A stretch of 64,000 bases of DNA. Source: Zychaea mexicana. Taxonomy: Eukaryota > Mucoromycota > Mucoromycetes > Mucorales > Lichtheimiaceae. The stretch spans positions 248,001 through 312,000 of the forward strand of contig NW_026516681.1 of assembly GCF_025766255.1 (NCBI RefSeq), in the 5' to 3' direction. The first letter of the stretch is position 1; each line of letters starts with the position of its first letter. The notes under the pieces are model-generated. The model saw only the letters and a list, made by a program, of their open reading frames with translations, was not told the DNA's origin and ran no database searches. Shown here one piece after another: positions 1 through 12,130 of the stretch. The position numbers and the translations under genes are program-made.

Positions 1-3000
1 GACTACATTCTAGCAGAGGCAATCAAATGAAGAGTTATACATAGATGTCTGAATAATGCATTTACCCGATTGGCGGTATATAAAACTGTATAATGCAACA
101 CCTATCCCGTTCCTTCCGCATGGTCATAATTTCAGTGATGGGGGAGCGAGCTCCACATGATATTTTACACATAAAGAATACCAAGCAGGTGAAGTTCACG
201 GATATCTTAAAGCTGCATAGTGTTGGCACAGCAGTATATAATATCGGCTTTTGTTCCTGCAGAATGTGTAACAAATCTTATTTAATCACATCTAGTGTCA
301 CGAAGAACAAGGGGAGGGGGCGTTGCTGGGCTGTATAATGATGATGACGATGATGATGGTATTAGGTAACATTTAGTAAGAGGAGGGCTGTGTGGAAGCT
401 GGGGGTGGAGGGAGGGGCAGAAGGAAGGAGAATGGTTGGGGGGGGGGGGGGTTGGTAGAGGTAAGCATATGGGTATATAGATCGGAATTCGACTACACAC
501 ACACACACACAGAGAGAGAGAAATCACACGCAAAACCTTGTTGTTGTTGCTGTTGTTGACACAAAATGCAACCACGAGCTCAACCAGATATTTTTGTGTT
601 TTGTTGCTGCACAAACAAACCAACAAGTTGCGGGCGAACAAGCCGGTCAAGTTAAAGTTAATATACTATCAGTGTTAAACAACCCTCGACCCATCATCAA
701 CAAGCTCCATCCAAGCAAGAAGAAGGTTGAATCATGACAAAATTAAATGAACTCTATTATTCTTTACCACATGCATGACACTACTCAATCTGTTTATGTA
801 TGTCCATACTACTACTATAGTACACCAGTTAGAACACCCTACGACGACCGCCCTGAAAAAATAAAATTTGTGCATAGCATGTATATTCAGAATGAGTGAG
901 TGAAAGACACACATAGCATCATCTCATATATGCGGCAATTTGGAAACTTGTTTGGTTCATCACAAATATCAGGGCACATTTAGCCCATCCGTATTCCGCC
1001 TTACTAGTATGACCATGAGTACATTACATGCTTGATATGTAGCAGTTTTGTATATAGCACATCCGAGTGATATAGGAGGTATGCATATATGGAGTAGGAG
1101 AGGGCGTCAGCAAATAAAAAGAAGGGCCCTGGTTTAGAATAACGAAAATGTGGACAAGCAAACTCAAATTTTTTTTTTTGGTGCTTGGTGTTCACGTTAG
1201 TAAGATGTACATAGTAAGATGTATTGATGATGTTGACGAGCCCCAACCTCCCCATTCGTCGGGGAGCGAGGCCTAATAGATTCACGCAATAACCGGTATG
1301 TGAAATGGTTTGATGTGCAAAACACAAGAAGGGGGGGGGGGGGCGGTGGGCATGTGTGTGACCCGAGCTGTTGTTTTTCTGTTTGGTGTAAGAGTTATGC
1401 GTGTATGAAAACTTAAGAAATAAAGTAAAACAAATATGAGGTTCCCGATTTCAAGGGCGGGGCAGGTACATGCATGCGTGCAGGCGCAGGAGGCAAGGAA
1501 GGAAGGCAGCAAATCAGGGTTAATAACGGCATTGCACTATTTTGTGACAAGAAACCGCGATCACACACATCTCAAAGAAGCTTTTTTTCTTTCTTGAATG
1601 TGTGCTGCTGTTGTTTACATTTGCACGCATGTGCACCATCACCACCACCACCACCACAGCAACAACAACAACATCAACAACACCATCGGCTCATGTGATC
1701 TCATTTCAGCCCACCTCCCTGCTCTCTTTTCGAGACTGTTTCTTTCTGCCTATATTTGCATCCATTTCCATATTCTCTCAACTGTCATTTTCCCTCATGC
1801 TATATGATTTACCAACCACGCCCCCCTCCCCTCCCAAAAGAACAACAATGCGTAAATAAATACTGAGGCACCTACTACACACACGACTCTTATGCATCGG
1901 GCATATACTATGCACAACCCATCAACTCATCTACCAAACATCGTCGCTCAATAGAGGATCTTTTATGTTCTTCAACTTCACGTGACCACCAGCAACCTCA
2001 CTGTGTTGACGGATGTGCCATGCTGGTGGAGAATAGTGATGTGTGCACACAAAGGGGAGTGCGCGTGTTTTCTCACGTTAAGCGGCATGAAAGAAAGAAA
2101 TCGCTTGTCGGCTGCTTTACTGATTAGTCGGGCACACAACAAGATGGTAGTTCAATTACCAAGCAAAGCAACCAGGCCAAATTTCCCCCCGATGAATACT
2201 TGATCTAGGCCAGAATGCTTATGCCTCTCAAGTTGCTGCCGCTTGCCGTCGTCGTCGGCGTCAAAACAGGCATTGGGAGATTTCATCATCGTTTTAAAGA
2301 ACTCAATATGGCAGTTCGATTGACAAACCTATAGTAGATAGTAGCACCGTTTGTTTGAACGCCAGCAGCATGTATTATTCTAAAAATCAGCTGAATCACC
2401 CTTTCCTTCGAAACGATCCATTATGATGCAATTTGCTGTGAGCTTCTCCAAAGAGATCTTTCAGGTATATATTTATGACTTGACCTAGTCACTTTACAGA
2501 GAATACCTCGTTTGAATTCATGTGTTAGTCCATATGTGCTACTTGAGTGCGCTATTCAAATAGAGGGCGCTATTCTAACGAGCTGTCGGTCAATGTAGCA
2601 CTGGGTATCATGAATTTCCATTGGTTTCTTAATCAGAAAGAGTGTTAAAGTAGCACTGATCGGGATTATTTAAGATGCCGTCTCAATCGGGCAGGAGGAG
2701 GACTCTCTGTGTGTGTGTGTGTGTGTGTGAGAACAAGACAGTTTAGGGAAAGACGGACGAGCGGACGGACGGGACGGACAAAGAGCGGACGGTGAGACAG
2801 GTGTTGTTGTAGTAGCGTCCAAAGGCGAACGACGGTGGAATCTATGGTTTCAATATACGAATCCATCACGGTAGATTGATTACCTCCCCCCCACTTTTAT
2901 AGCGGGTAGTACTATTTACTCTATTTTGTTTCACCTGGGAAAAGATCAGCCGGATTGCATGTAAATATATGAGCAGAAGAGGGGGAAGCGCTCAGATAAT

Positions 3001-5014
3001 AGAAAAATTTGCACGCACTAGCCCCAAATCTTACGATAAAGTCAAGTACTACTATTATATATTGTATACTCTGTATAAATTGGCCTCTGTGGGTTCCATG
3101 TGTCATGTTGCACGATCAGAGTCTCGTTCTTTATTTATATATACATACGGCATTCGCTCATGGTAAAAGGGCGTGACGAGTGTGGTGAAACACAACCACT
3201 CACAGAAAGCAAGACGCCCGGCTGTTGCTCTTGGCCAATCATTGAGAAATACAAATGTGCTGGTTACTCAAAGTCCTCCTCTGAGAGAGAGAGAGAGAGA
3301 GATTCATCTATGCGGAGAGCGAGACGGTGTGTATAGGCTAAAGGGGGGCGACTAGGAAGGGCGGAATGGGGGAACCGGCGACTTTTTTTTTTTCCAGCAC
3401 ATTCACTCACTCACTCACTCACTCACTCACGCTTTCTCTCATACATTGAGGCAGCACAACTCCTTCTTATTCTCCGTTCTGGTCCGTACTCCCCCGCTCA
3501 TTCCACTTGAAAAGAGAGAGAGAAAGCGGTGTCCTGTTCATCATCGTCCCATCATCATCAAAGAATAACAACAACAAACCAACATCATCAGCATCAAACC
3601 CACCCCCTATTTGCCTAAATAAAATTCTCCCCGCGCAAAAAAAAAAAAAAAAAAAAAAGAGTATGTTAGTAACACCGATCCGCATTACACACGCTCCCTC
3701 TTGGACAGAAAGAAACCGGCGATAGGCACCGGACTCCTTATCAGTGAGGATGGAAATAAAGAGAATGGGTAATACAAAGAAACCGAAACCCGCCACACAG
3801 TCCCAGATCTCTCTCTCTCTGTGTGTGCCTAATTCAGACAAGGTAAGACTGGTCCAGACGTAAGATTCTATTTGGTTGTAAAGACTCTGTAAACATGTGG
3901 CGTCTTTATGAAATAACAACAACAATCAAGAGTCATGTGATGACGCTGCTGTTGATAGTACTAGGCAAGACACCCTTTTTGCCGAATATTACACATCAAG
4001 CAATACCCGCTTGTACTAGCGTAGTAGTAGTAGTAGTAGTAGTAGTATTAATAACTACTACTAATGATGGTATTACTAGTAGTAGCTAGAAAAGCAAAGT
4101 CAATGGAGGTAGGACAAAACTTTTTTTTATATGTGTGGATAATCGATACATCAGGTCCAAGTTGGAACACATTTTGGGTGTCGCCGTTGTTGTTGTTGTT
4201 GTTGTTGTTGTTGTTATTAGTTGTTCGCATGGTAACACCAAGACATCATGACGTTTGTGCGCAAAGTAATATGATGCACGTGGTCGAATTAGAACAAGGG
4301 CCAAGTTGTCGAAGAAAAACTTTTTTTTTTTTTTTTGGGTGTGTGTGAGAGAAAGGGCTCACGTGCTGACAGGTTTTTTTTAATGTGCAGACCAGACAAG
4401 AGATGGGAGAGCATGAGCTGAGATCCCACTCAAAGAAACAACAGCACCAACCGTGCCAAGTGCGCGCGCTTTACAAAGGTCACAGCTCTTGTGGTTTCTT
4501 TGGGGGGGGGTTGGGAAAGAGAGAGAGAGAAAGGCTCTCCACCCCCCCCAAAATAGGCACTTGTCGATCGAAAAATGGGGTGTGGGTTTCACTGCATACA
4601 TCATTATCATCATCAGCATCGAATTGTATATAGGCAGCGGCAGCAGCATCTGAAGAGGGACATTGCGACGATCTTGGCAATTTTATTGCTCCGCAAACTC
4701 TCTTTCTTGTCCTACGGGCACGTACATATTCCGCATTTGGATCAGCGCCAAATTCAGCAGGACAGAAGAGTATGACAGCAGCAATTACGTTTTTTGATAT
4801 GTGCAAAAGAAGTGCAGGTAGGGGGGGAGTAAGGGAACTTTTTTTTTTTATTGGAAATTGGAAAGGATGAGGTTGTATGTACAGATGGATGCTTTTTTAT
4901 ATGGTAAAATGGGTGTTGTTGCAATAAGAACCACTTGCATCCGTCTTTGTGTGGATGGATTATGTATATGTGTATGTATGTGTATGTGCAAGTGGATCAT
5001 TATTATTATCATTA
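1..5014. repeat. Microsatellite-rich region without a supportable gene
   Basis: I find no credible gene here. The stretch is packed with simple repeats: a poly-G run near 436-450, CA dinucleotides near 496-511, GT near 2708-2728, CACT tetranucleotides at 3403-3430, a poly-A run near 3639-3658, TAG/GTA triplets at 4021-4048, TTG triplets at 4186-4215 and a poly-T run near 4321-4336. The open frames present translate to low-complexity Thr, Asn, His or Val runs that change with the repeat phase, with no family resemblance. The right-hand part probably contains the 3' UTR of the minus-strand cyclin gene that ends at 5015. Confidence 0.7.
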
Positions 5015-6360
5015 TTATTCTATTTCCAAACATCGCACTCGGGATGTCAAGGATGTTGTGGCAGCCACTACAGCGGCAGCAGCAGCACTAGCAGCAGACG
5101 GGGCGGTGGAGTATGGGCTGACCTGGTGACGAGAGGATGCAAGGGCGGACGATGATGAGGACCAGCTTAAGATCGGCCGACATAATGATGGACGCGTGTT
5201 GTTGTTGTTGTTGTTGGATGTGGATGTAGTAGTAGTAGTAGTAGTAGTGCTATTGGCAATGCGTGGTGTTGTGGTGCTGCTATTAGAAGTACAAAGCGAT
5301 AACCGCAGATCAGGTGGTGTGTAGAGTGGAGTCTGTGGATAGGAGATTGTTTCATCGGGTGGTGTGTATGGAACATGGTGATAGCGTCGTTTGGAGGCTG
5401 GTTCAATACTGTTGGCAGCCGATCGCTTCAAGGAGGACGATGCGCAGAGTGGCGGTGGTGGGATTACTGACGACGTCAATGCAGTGGGTGTAGGAAGAGA
5501 GCCGGTGGTACTCGATGTTGTTGTTGATGTTGTTGACGGCAGGATAGCAGGCATAGAAGCGGACATGACAAGTGGAGGTACAGCAGCAGCAGTGACGACG
5601 ACGGGTGGCGACGACTTGATGGACAGACGCGCAGGCATCTTGATGGGACGGTGTTGTTGTTGTTGTTCGGCCATGCGTGGGACCCATTGCTGACATTGGG
5701 CTGCCCATGCAAAAAAGTGCTGATGGTGAATGTAGATATTGTAGTTCAGTGCTGATAGAAATTCCATCTCCATGATGTTGAGTTCGCGTACAGGAATGCT
5801 CGATACATCTGACCACGTCTAAATAAAAGAAGTATATTAATAGTTGGGTTCCAGAGAGTGAGTGCGTCCCCTCCCCCCCATATTCACACTTGGGGGGTGT
5901 TGAGGAGGGGGGGGGGTGTGGGTTTGGAGGTAGATTGAGTCACCTTGTTGGTAAATGTATTGTCGTCCAAGAACTTGTTGGCGAGGATGAGTGCGGTGGT
6001 GAACAGACGCACCTCGGAGCCGATGGATGCGCGGATGGAGGGGTAGGCGGAGCGTAGGCGATGGATGTAGTAGAGCGCGAGCAGGACGCACGCGCAGGAT
6101 ATTTGGGTTGCTTTGAGCACTTTGTGACAAAACATCTTGAACGTAGCGTATCGTTTCGCGTTGACGATAGGCTGTTGTTGTTGTTCTTGTTGTTCTTGTT
6201 TGAATGAACCGGCCCATATGCACGGCACCACCAACGCGCAAAAGTCGGCCAGTTCGGATGAATTGGAGCACGAAAGAAGGGTGAGTGAGGGTGGATAAGT
6301 CGTCGTCGTCGTCATTGTCGTCATTGTCGGGTTTCTTCGTCCATGCTGGCACGGTGACAT
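5015..6360 (-). CDS. Pcl/Pho80-type cyclin (partner of a Pho85-like CDK)
   Basis: Two exons, 6360-5944 and 5818-5015, give about 406 residues; the 125-bp intron starts GTGACT and ends TTTAG, and joins in phase 0. The cyclin box lies in the N-terminal half: the segment ELADFCALVVPCIWAG, then helices around ISCACVLLALYYIHRL, then the hallmark NKFLDDNTFTNK joined across the intron to TWSDVSSIPVRELNIMEMEF. This pattern is typical of Pcl/Clg1/Pho80 cyclins, which direct Pho85-type kinases in phosphate, glycogen and cell-cycle control. The C-terminal half is Ser/Thr/Asn/Pro-rich and probably disordered. The first in-frame ATG is at 6360; the frame stays open upstream through a poly-Thr stretch encoded by a GTT/AAC microsatellite, so an additional 5' exon is possible. 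The family is clear; the exact Pcl subgroup is not. Confidence 0.85.
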
Positions 6361-6376
6361 GGCTGTTGTATAAGTA

Positions 6377-6407
<31 letters not shown>

Positions 6408-8202
6408 ACGGAGGAGGTGTTGCTGGAAAGAATGACGATGGTTGAAAGAAAGTTGGAGAAAGAAAGAAAAGCAAAAAGATTTATTTTACATGAAAGAGGA
6501 GGAAAGCGCTGCCTTTTTCTAAATGCGCCTTGTATCATTTTATGTTGGAAAAAAAAAAGGTTTCGCTAGCTGCCAAATCCGGTCGGAACTTTTTTTTTTT
6601 TTGGACACCAGCCAAAACTTCACATAGCACACAGTTTAACACGTCCTTGGATGGACAAGGCTCATTGTTCCACCTTTCCCCAAACGCGCTTGGTCTCCGC
6701 TTTTTTTTTTTTTTTCCTTGTTTCCTTTTTGGTTTGTGAGTGAGTGTGTGTGTAATGAATGGGCAAGGGGGGGGGAGCCCTCTCTCTCTTTTGGGATGGT
6801 TGGTTGATGGTTGGGGGGAGGTGCCCTTTCCAGAGAAGGTGCCGACCGACGGGGGACCACCTCCCTTGACTCAGCAGTTCCCCCCAAATAGCCCGCCCTT
6901 TCCCTTGTCTCCGATCCCACCTTTGACTTCTTTGACCCACCCAACCCCCCTCCCCAAAATACTACCCATCCCTTTCCACCCAAAATAAGACGGGCAGCGG
7001 ACTGAACTCAAAAACAGCCTAAAGCAAGGCCACCCCCAAACCCGATTGCTGTGTGCTGGTGTAACACTTGACAACATTATCAGCAGCAGCAGCAAGTCCT
7101 GCCTGCCTGCCTGCCTGTGTACGTACACTATCTCGGGTGTAAAATAGGCCCCTACTACTACTACTACTACTACTACTTTGCTGTGTCAAGAAACTTAATT
7201 TGCTGATCATTCCAAAAAAGCGCTCCCTCCTCCTCCCCCGGGTGTTGCTGATGGGTCGCTTCCACTTCTTCCATGATTGATGATGTCGATGTTGATGTTG
7301 ATGGATGACTGTGGAATTACGTGCGGGTTTTTCTTTGTTTCAACGCACGTCTTCTCAATCATCAATCAAAATGGGGAACCCGTGGTGGGTTGTCCAGGGC
7401 CGGTTTCAGTCCCAATCCATCTCTCTTTCATTAGCATATTCGCTAGTAGGTGATCCTCCATTCTTTTCATTCATAGCATCCTCTATGAATGCCATCCCTC
7501 CCCTCCCCTCCCCCCCCCAAAAGAGAATGGCCCGCATATTACCCTTGGCGTGCAGAAATTGGACCATCCATCATCGGGTTCTTTTCCAACAACTGACAAC
7601 GGAGGCTGAGTCCCATTCTAAAACAAAGAAAGAAAGGGGGAGGATCACGCGTTTATCATCATCATCATCATCACACCCAGTATGTCCTGCGTGCTGTGTT
7701 ATTGCTGCACATTGCATGTACATGAGCAGATAATAACAACAACAACAACAACAATAATCTGTCAGTCAGCCTTTTCCCTCCCTTTCTATTACCCTATACT
7801 CAAATGATATTCCCCCTCCTTTCTACTATTTGCCACACCGCAGCATACTTGTGATTTACTACATACGACGACGCAACTTGTGTGTCTCTCTCTCTCTTTC
7901 TTCTAACAAAATGAAACGAGTAGAGTGCATGCATGCGCTCTGCATCTGCAAAAAGGGGAAAAAAAAGAAAAATCTTTCTCTCTTTGGATACTGCCGAGCC
8001 GTCATCTTTCTCTTGTGTGTGTGTGCGTGCGCCTTGTTCAAGCAGCAGCAGCAGCAGCCAAAGAAAATGAGTTCCGCCCAAACTTCCTTATTGCGTAACA
8101 CCACCTCCCTTCTCTCTCATAAACTTTTTCCTCTCTCTTTCTCTCTCTTTCTTTATATGTCACCAAACTATTACTATCAGTATCCCACTTATTATTAGTA
8201 TT
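6361..8202. other. Low-complexity intergenic region between divergent genes
   Basis: No credible gene. It probably holds the divergent promoters and leaders of the cyclin (-) and the FERRY3-like gene (+). It contains GTT triplets at 6378-6407, poly-T runs near 6590 and 6703, TGCC repeats near 7104, CTA triplets at 7152-7177, CAA triplets near 7736-7755 and a long CT-rich tract (8100-8160) shortly before the start codon at 8203, as is common just upstream of fungal starts. Confidence 0.6.
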
Positions 8203-11200
8203 ATGCAACCCTTACAGGCCACCAAACCATTTACAGCGACGCTCCATCTTTCCAATTACCACTCCCCATTACGCGTCCACATTACTGAGGGGCAGAACCT
8301 CAAGGACTTGATCTCACACCTGGTCCGCCAACACGCCATTCCGCCCTATTTAACCTCGAGTCTCTATTCTGTTCTCGCGTCAGCTATAACAGCAGCAGCT
8401 GCCAATAATCACGACAATCAGCAACACGCCATGGACGCTTCCACAACGCAAAGAGACCCATTCGTCACGAAATACCAGACGCATACGCTGCAATACCACA
8501 ATAAACCCGAAGAGGTTAAGCATCAAAAGGGGATTTTCCTTTTACTATAAAGAGAGAGAGTGTGTGTTGATTGGAAGATAAACAAAAAGAAGGAGAAATG
8601 TGCCTTGCTGCATTATTTACAGTTGGAGCAAGCAGCAACAGCAGCAGTTCAAGGCAGCAGGAGTTGGAAAGGGTGCCTCTGTGTTGTATCGACATCTATA
8701 CCGTGTTCTGGGGAAAGAGAGGAGGAGGGAGGGAGGGAGGGAGTGGAATGGGAGAGAACAACGAAAGTTAATGTCATGGAACTTCTTGCAGGATATCTTT
8801 CCACGTGCATACCACACACTCGTGCATTGCCCTATTGAGGCCATGTACAATACCCTGCTCAGCCTGGAACAAGACTATGCGCTGGTGATCCAAGACCGTT
8901 ACTTGGCATGCGAGAAGGAATTAACCGACATCCAAGAAAGGTGCGTCTCTCTCTCTCTCTCTCTCTCTCACTTTCTCTCCGCTCCACACCCCCCCCACCT
9001 CTAACTCGCATTAACATGATTGATGCATGGCCACTTTCTACGTCCAACTGCTACAATGACGACTGCGCATCATGATAGACACAGCCGCGAGATAGAAGCA
9101 TCGCCAGGATCGCCCAACATGACCCATCTGTTTGCACGCCATGTGGAAGACATGGAAGTGTTCCAAGCAACATATGCCTCCGACATTCTGCAAACACAGC
9201 AAACCCAACGACGCGAGTATCGCGCCTTTGTCATTGAATTGTACCGAGAATATCAACGACGACTGGTCGCCCTGTCTGATGAAAAGAATCTCAAGCCAGA
9301 AGATACTTTGCTCGAAGCTGAAAAGGATCTGGATGGCAAAGACATTGTCAAGGTTGCGGCAGAGCGTGTCAAAGAAAACAGCAATGATGCGAATAACAAT
9401 GGTTGTCATAGCAGTGGTGGTGGCAGCAGCAGCAGCAACAGCAGCAGCAGCAACAACAACAATGACAGCAGAACAAGGCGTCAAAGCTCCTCAGTAGCCA
9501 GTGTGGGTGCTGCAAGCACCAAGAGTGGCGTTTCTTTCTCCAATCATAATATCAATAATAATAATAATGGCGATCAAGTCATCATGGCCCGGTCCCTGTC
9601 TCAACAACAACAGCAGGCTGAAAAAGATAAAGTAAATCCATTTTCTGTTCTGGGTCTATTGCAGTCTAAAAGAGACACTTGCTGCTTTAAAGCGGTAGTC
9701 ATATGGGGACAGTGGCTGACAAAAGAACGATGCCATGGTATAGGCCCACTTTCAAAGGATGGTAAAGGACATTGAAGAAATGGGATTCGCCAAGGAACAA
9801 GCAGAGATGGCATTGGCGCTAACAAACCACACCATGGAAAATGCGGTGACGCTACTCCTTGAAGACCCACAGAAAGTCAACACGGCCATCCGCCGACGAT
9901 CAGCAGCAAGCGTGTCGAATGCTGCTACTGCCTCTCCTGCACACTCACGCAATAACTCGGTCAACAACGACACAGGTTCGATCTCCTCGGCTCCTTCAAG
10001 CAGACGCCAATCGTTCCAAAGGAGCAGCAATAGCTTGATCGCATCGCCACTCAGTAAAAATGCTGCTGCAAATAAGGGTTGGAGTCCGGTCTCGTTCCTC
10101 CAGCAGCAAAAGCAGGTAATGGAGAACACCAACCTTAGCTCCGTACGCAAGTTGGGCGGTTGGCTCGGGAGGGCCATGGAGAACTTTGGCATTGATCATG
10201 ATGACAGGTAAATCTCTTTTGCGTGCTTTTTATTTTGGGGGGGGGGCCATGGAAATGCAAGGATGGGACTCTATAGTTTATATGTGTGTGAAAGAGAGAG
10301 ATCAACAATTTCGCAAGGAGTAAAATACATGTTTTTACATAAACAATGCATGATAATAAATAATAATAAATAATAGTAATAATAATAATAATAATAATAA
10401 TATCAATTATAATAATAAAACTTTGAATTGTTGTTATTCTATAGTGGTGATTTTGGAAGCACGCTTGCTAACGGGGCCAATGCACAACAACCTGTTGAAT
10501 CATTTACGATCAGCCTGGGGCCTGCACAAATCAAGTCGACGCATAACTTACGCCTACTCGTGGCCGAGCCAGGGGCCGATATATTCAATCCGACACCCTA
10601 CGATCCGACTCGGGAGATGGCTTACAAGGCTCAGACGTCCACTAAACTCTATACCAACCATCTGAGTGCCATAGTGGTCCTGGTGGAATTGAGCGAGCTC
10701 AACAGGAGTCGTGATCAGCAGGGAACCGCATTGGGTTGGCGACACTACCGGACCGGCAAAGGGAGTAATAAAGGTATAGCCTGGGCTTCTTTTATTATTA
10801 TTATTATTATTATTTACATGATGTTTATTATATATACCATGTTGTTTGCTAAAACTTTTCTTTGGTGTGCGCTTCTAGCCTTATTTGAACGTTGTCAACA
10901 TTCGACCGAGTTTCATTTCCCGGACATCGAGTCCCAGCTGACCACCATCGAACATGATTTCGCCCAACGACCTGATAGTTTGCAACAAGGTTCCTTTTTC
11001 GTCACTCGTCATTCCAATCTTCCCTTGACGCAAGTTGTGTTTCATCTGGTGATCGACAGTGATGGTAAGTAATAAGCTCTCCAACTACTACTACCCCCCC
11101 CTAAAGGTTTAAAAATACACTCATAATCAATGTTCCGCAATCATGTATGAACCAAGCTATAGCAACCACCGAACTGACCAAACAAAGCAGCCTGATCAAA

Positions 11201-11623
11201 GGCCTACTGAACATCTTGCGTCTGACCACGCGCTACGACATCTCATCCCTCTCGATCCCATTGCTACTCCTTCCAGACAAGTTCTTGGAACAGCCCGAAC
11301 AATCATTTTCATCCGGCGCTTTCTTGGATCAGCCGCAACACCACTTTGCATGGTTACAAAAACGTGGTGAAGTCGCCATGAAATGTGTCCGTGGCTTCTT
11401 GTATGAACATTCCGGCAGTGGTAAACGTGCTGGCGTGGGTCAAAGTGAGGCTGCAGCTGATCGTGCTGAAACCGTGTTTGGTGGCGGATTGCATAACGTC
11501 GAATTCCTTTTGCCTGATTCAAGTGGTGTCTATGGTCAACGGCCTTTGGATGTTGGACAGGATGTTGAGTTTGCGTTTCAACAGTTCCGTATCTTGCTCG
11601 TTAGTATCTTTCAAACGAGCTAG
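8203..11623 (+). CDS. FERRY3: FERRY complex subunit 3 (C12orf4, DUF2362) homologue with an internal UBA domain
   Basis: Seven exons (8203-8514, 8792-8940, 9085-9631, 9744-10207, 10445-10773, 10879-11064, 11163-11623) are phase-consistent and give about 815 residues. The N-terminus (LHLSNYHSPLRVHI, then LISHLVRQHAIPPYL) and the C-terminal half (EFHFPDIESQL, FVTRHSNLPLTQVVFHL, GLLNILRLTTRYDISSLSIP, MKCVRGFLYE) match my memory of animal C12orf4, a subunit of the Rab5 effector FERRY complex that links mRNAs to early endosomes. Between them lies an Asn/Ser/Gln-rich stretch (about residues 250-335) and a clear UBA-like helical motif at about 341-380 (EEMGFAKEQAEMALAL, then ENAVTLLLED). The protein is longer than the roughly 550-residue animal form. 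Exon 2 is the least certain; a Gln-coding segment near 8623-8790 could be an extra exon. The role in fungi is inferred from the family. Confidence 0.85.
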
Positions 11624-12130
11624 TCCCCATGAATCCTTTCTTTTAGTGTGTGTGTGTGTGTGTGTGTATTATAAACAAGTTTGCTGTAAATGGACTCCTC
11701 CTTTGTCATGGGTATCTCTCAATGTTGTTATTTCTCCCGTTCTATAGATCTTTTGGACCTAGTCATATTGAACGTGGTGATGCCACCCTAACCCATTCTG
11801 AATTATGTGTTTGAACAATTCTCTTTAATAGTGTGTGTGTGCAGTCAAGTGAGGGGGGAATGTATCATTTTTGAAATGTTGTTCTGTTTCGTTTTGTTGC
11901 TGTGTAGTGTATAGATTATATAGGATGGCTTTCTTTCTGTTTAAATGCCTTGATTTTTCCTCGGAAAGAAAAAAGTACAGGAGAAAAGGAAAGAAAGAGA
12001 GGGAGAAGATATAATGAGTAGTTGAGTGAGAGTAAAGGGGGATGATGTATTGCTAAGTATATATGGAAACCGGGATTTCAAAGTGGAAACAAGAAAAAGA
12101 GTATACAATAATGCCATTGATCATCCCAAT
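11624..12130. other. Convergent 3' intergenic region
   Basis: About 500 bp between the tail-to-tail FERRY3-like and DSK2 genes. It contains GT-dinucleotide runs near 11647-11667 and 11831-11841, and A/G-rich sequence. No gene is seen; it is expected to hold the two 3' UTRs. Confidence 0.6.

Noticed and set aside
282..650. 122-codon frame on the minus strand near the left end
   Set aside because: Composition is Pro/Ser repeats from simple-sequence DNA; no domain and no codon-like pattern.
3467..3925. 152-codon minus-strand frame
   Set aside because: Contains poly-Phe from a poly-A tract and other repeat-coded runs; judged chance.
6361..6474. N-terminal extension of the cyclin (frame open to 6474, LFFLSPTFF... 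and poly-Thr)
   Set aside because: The upstream open stretch starts with TTG, contains no ATG before 6360 and is mostly microsatellite-encoded; a further exon cannot be excluded but is not supported.
7305..7733. 142-codon plus-strand frame
   Set aside because: No family resemblance, CT- and CAT-repeat-rich, and located in a leader/promoter-like region.
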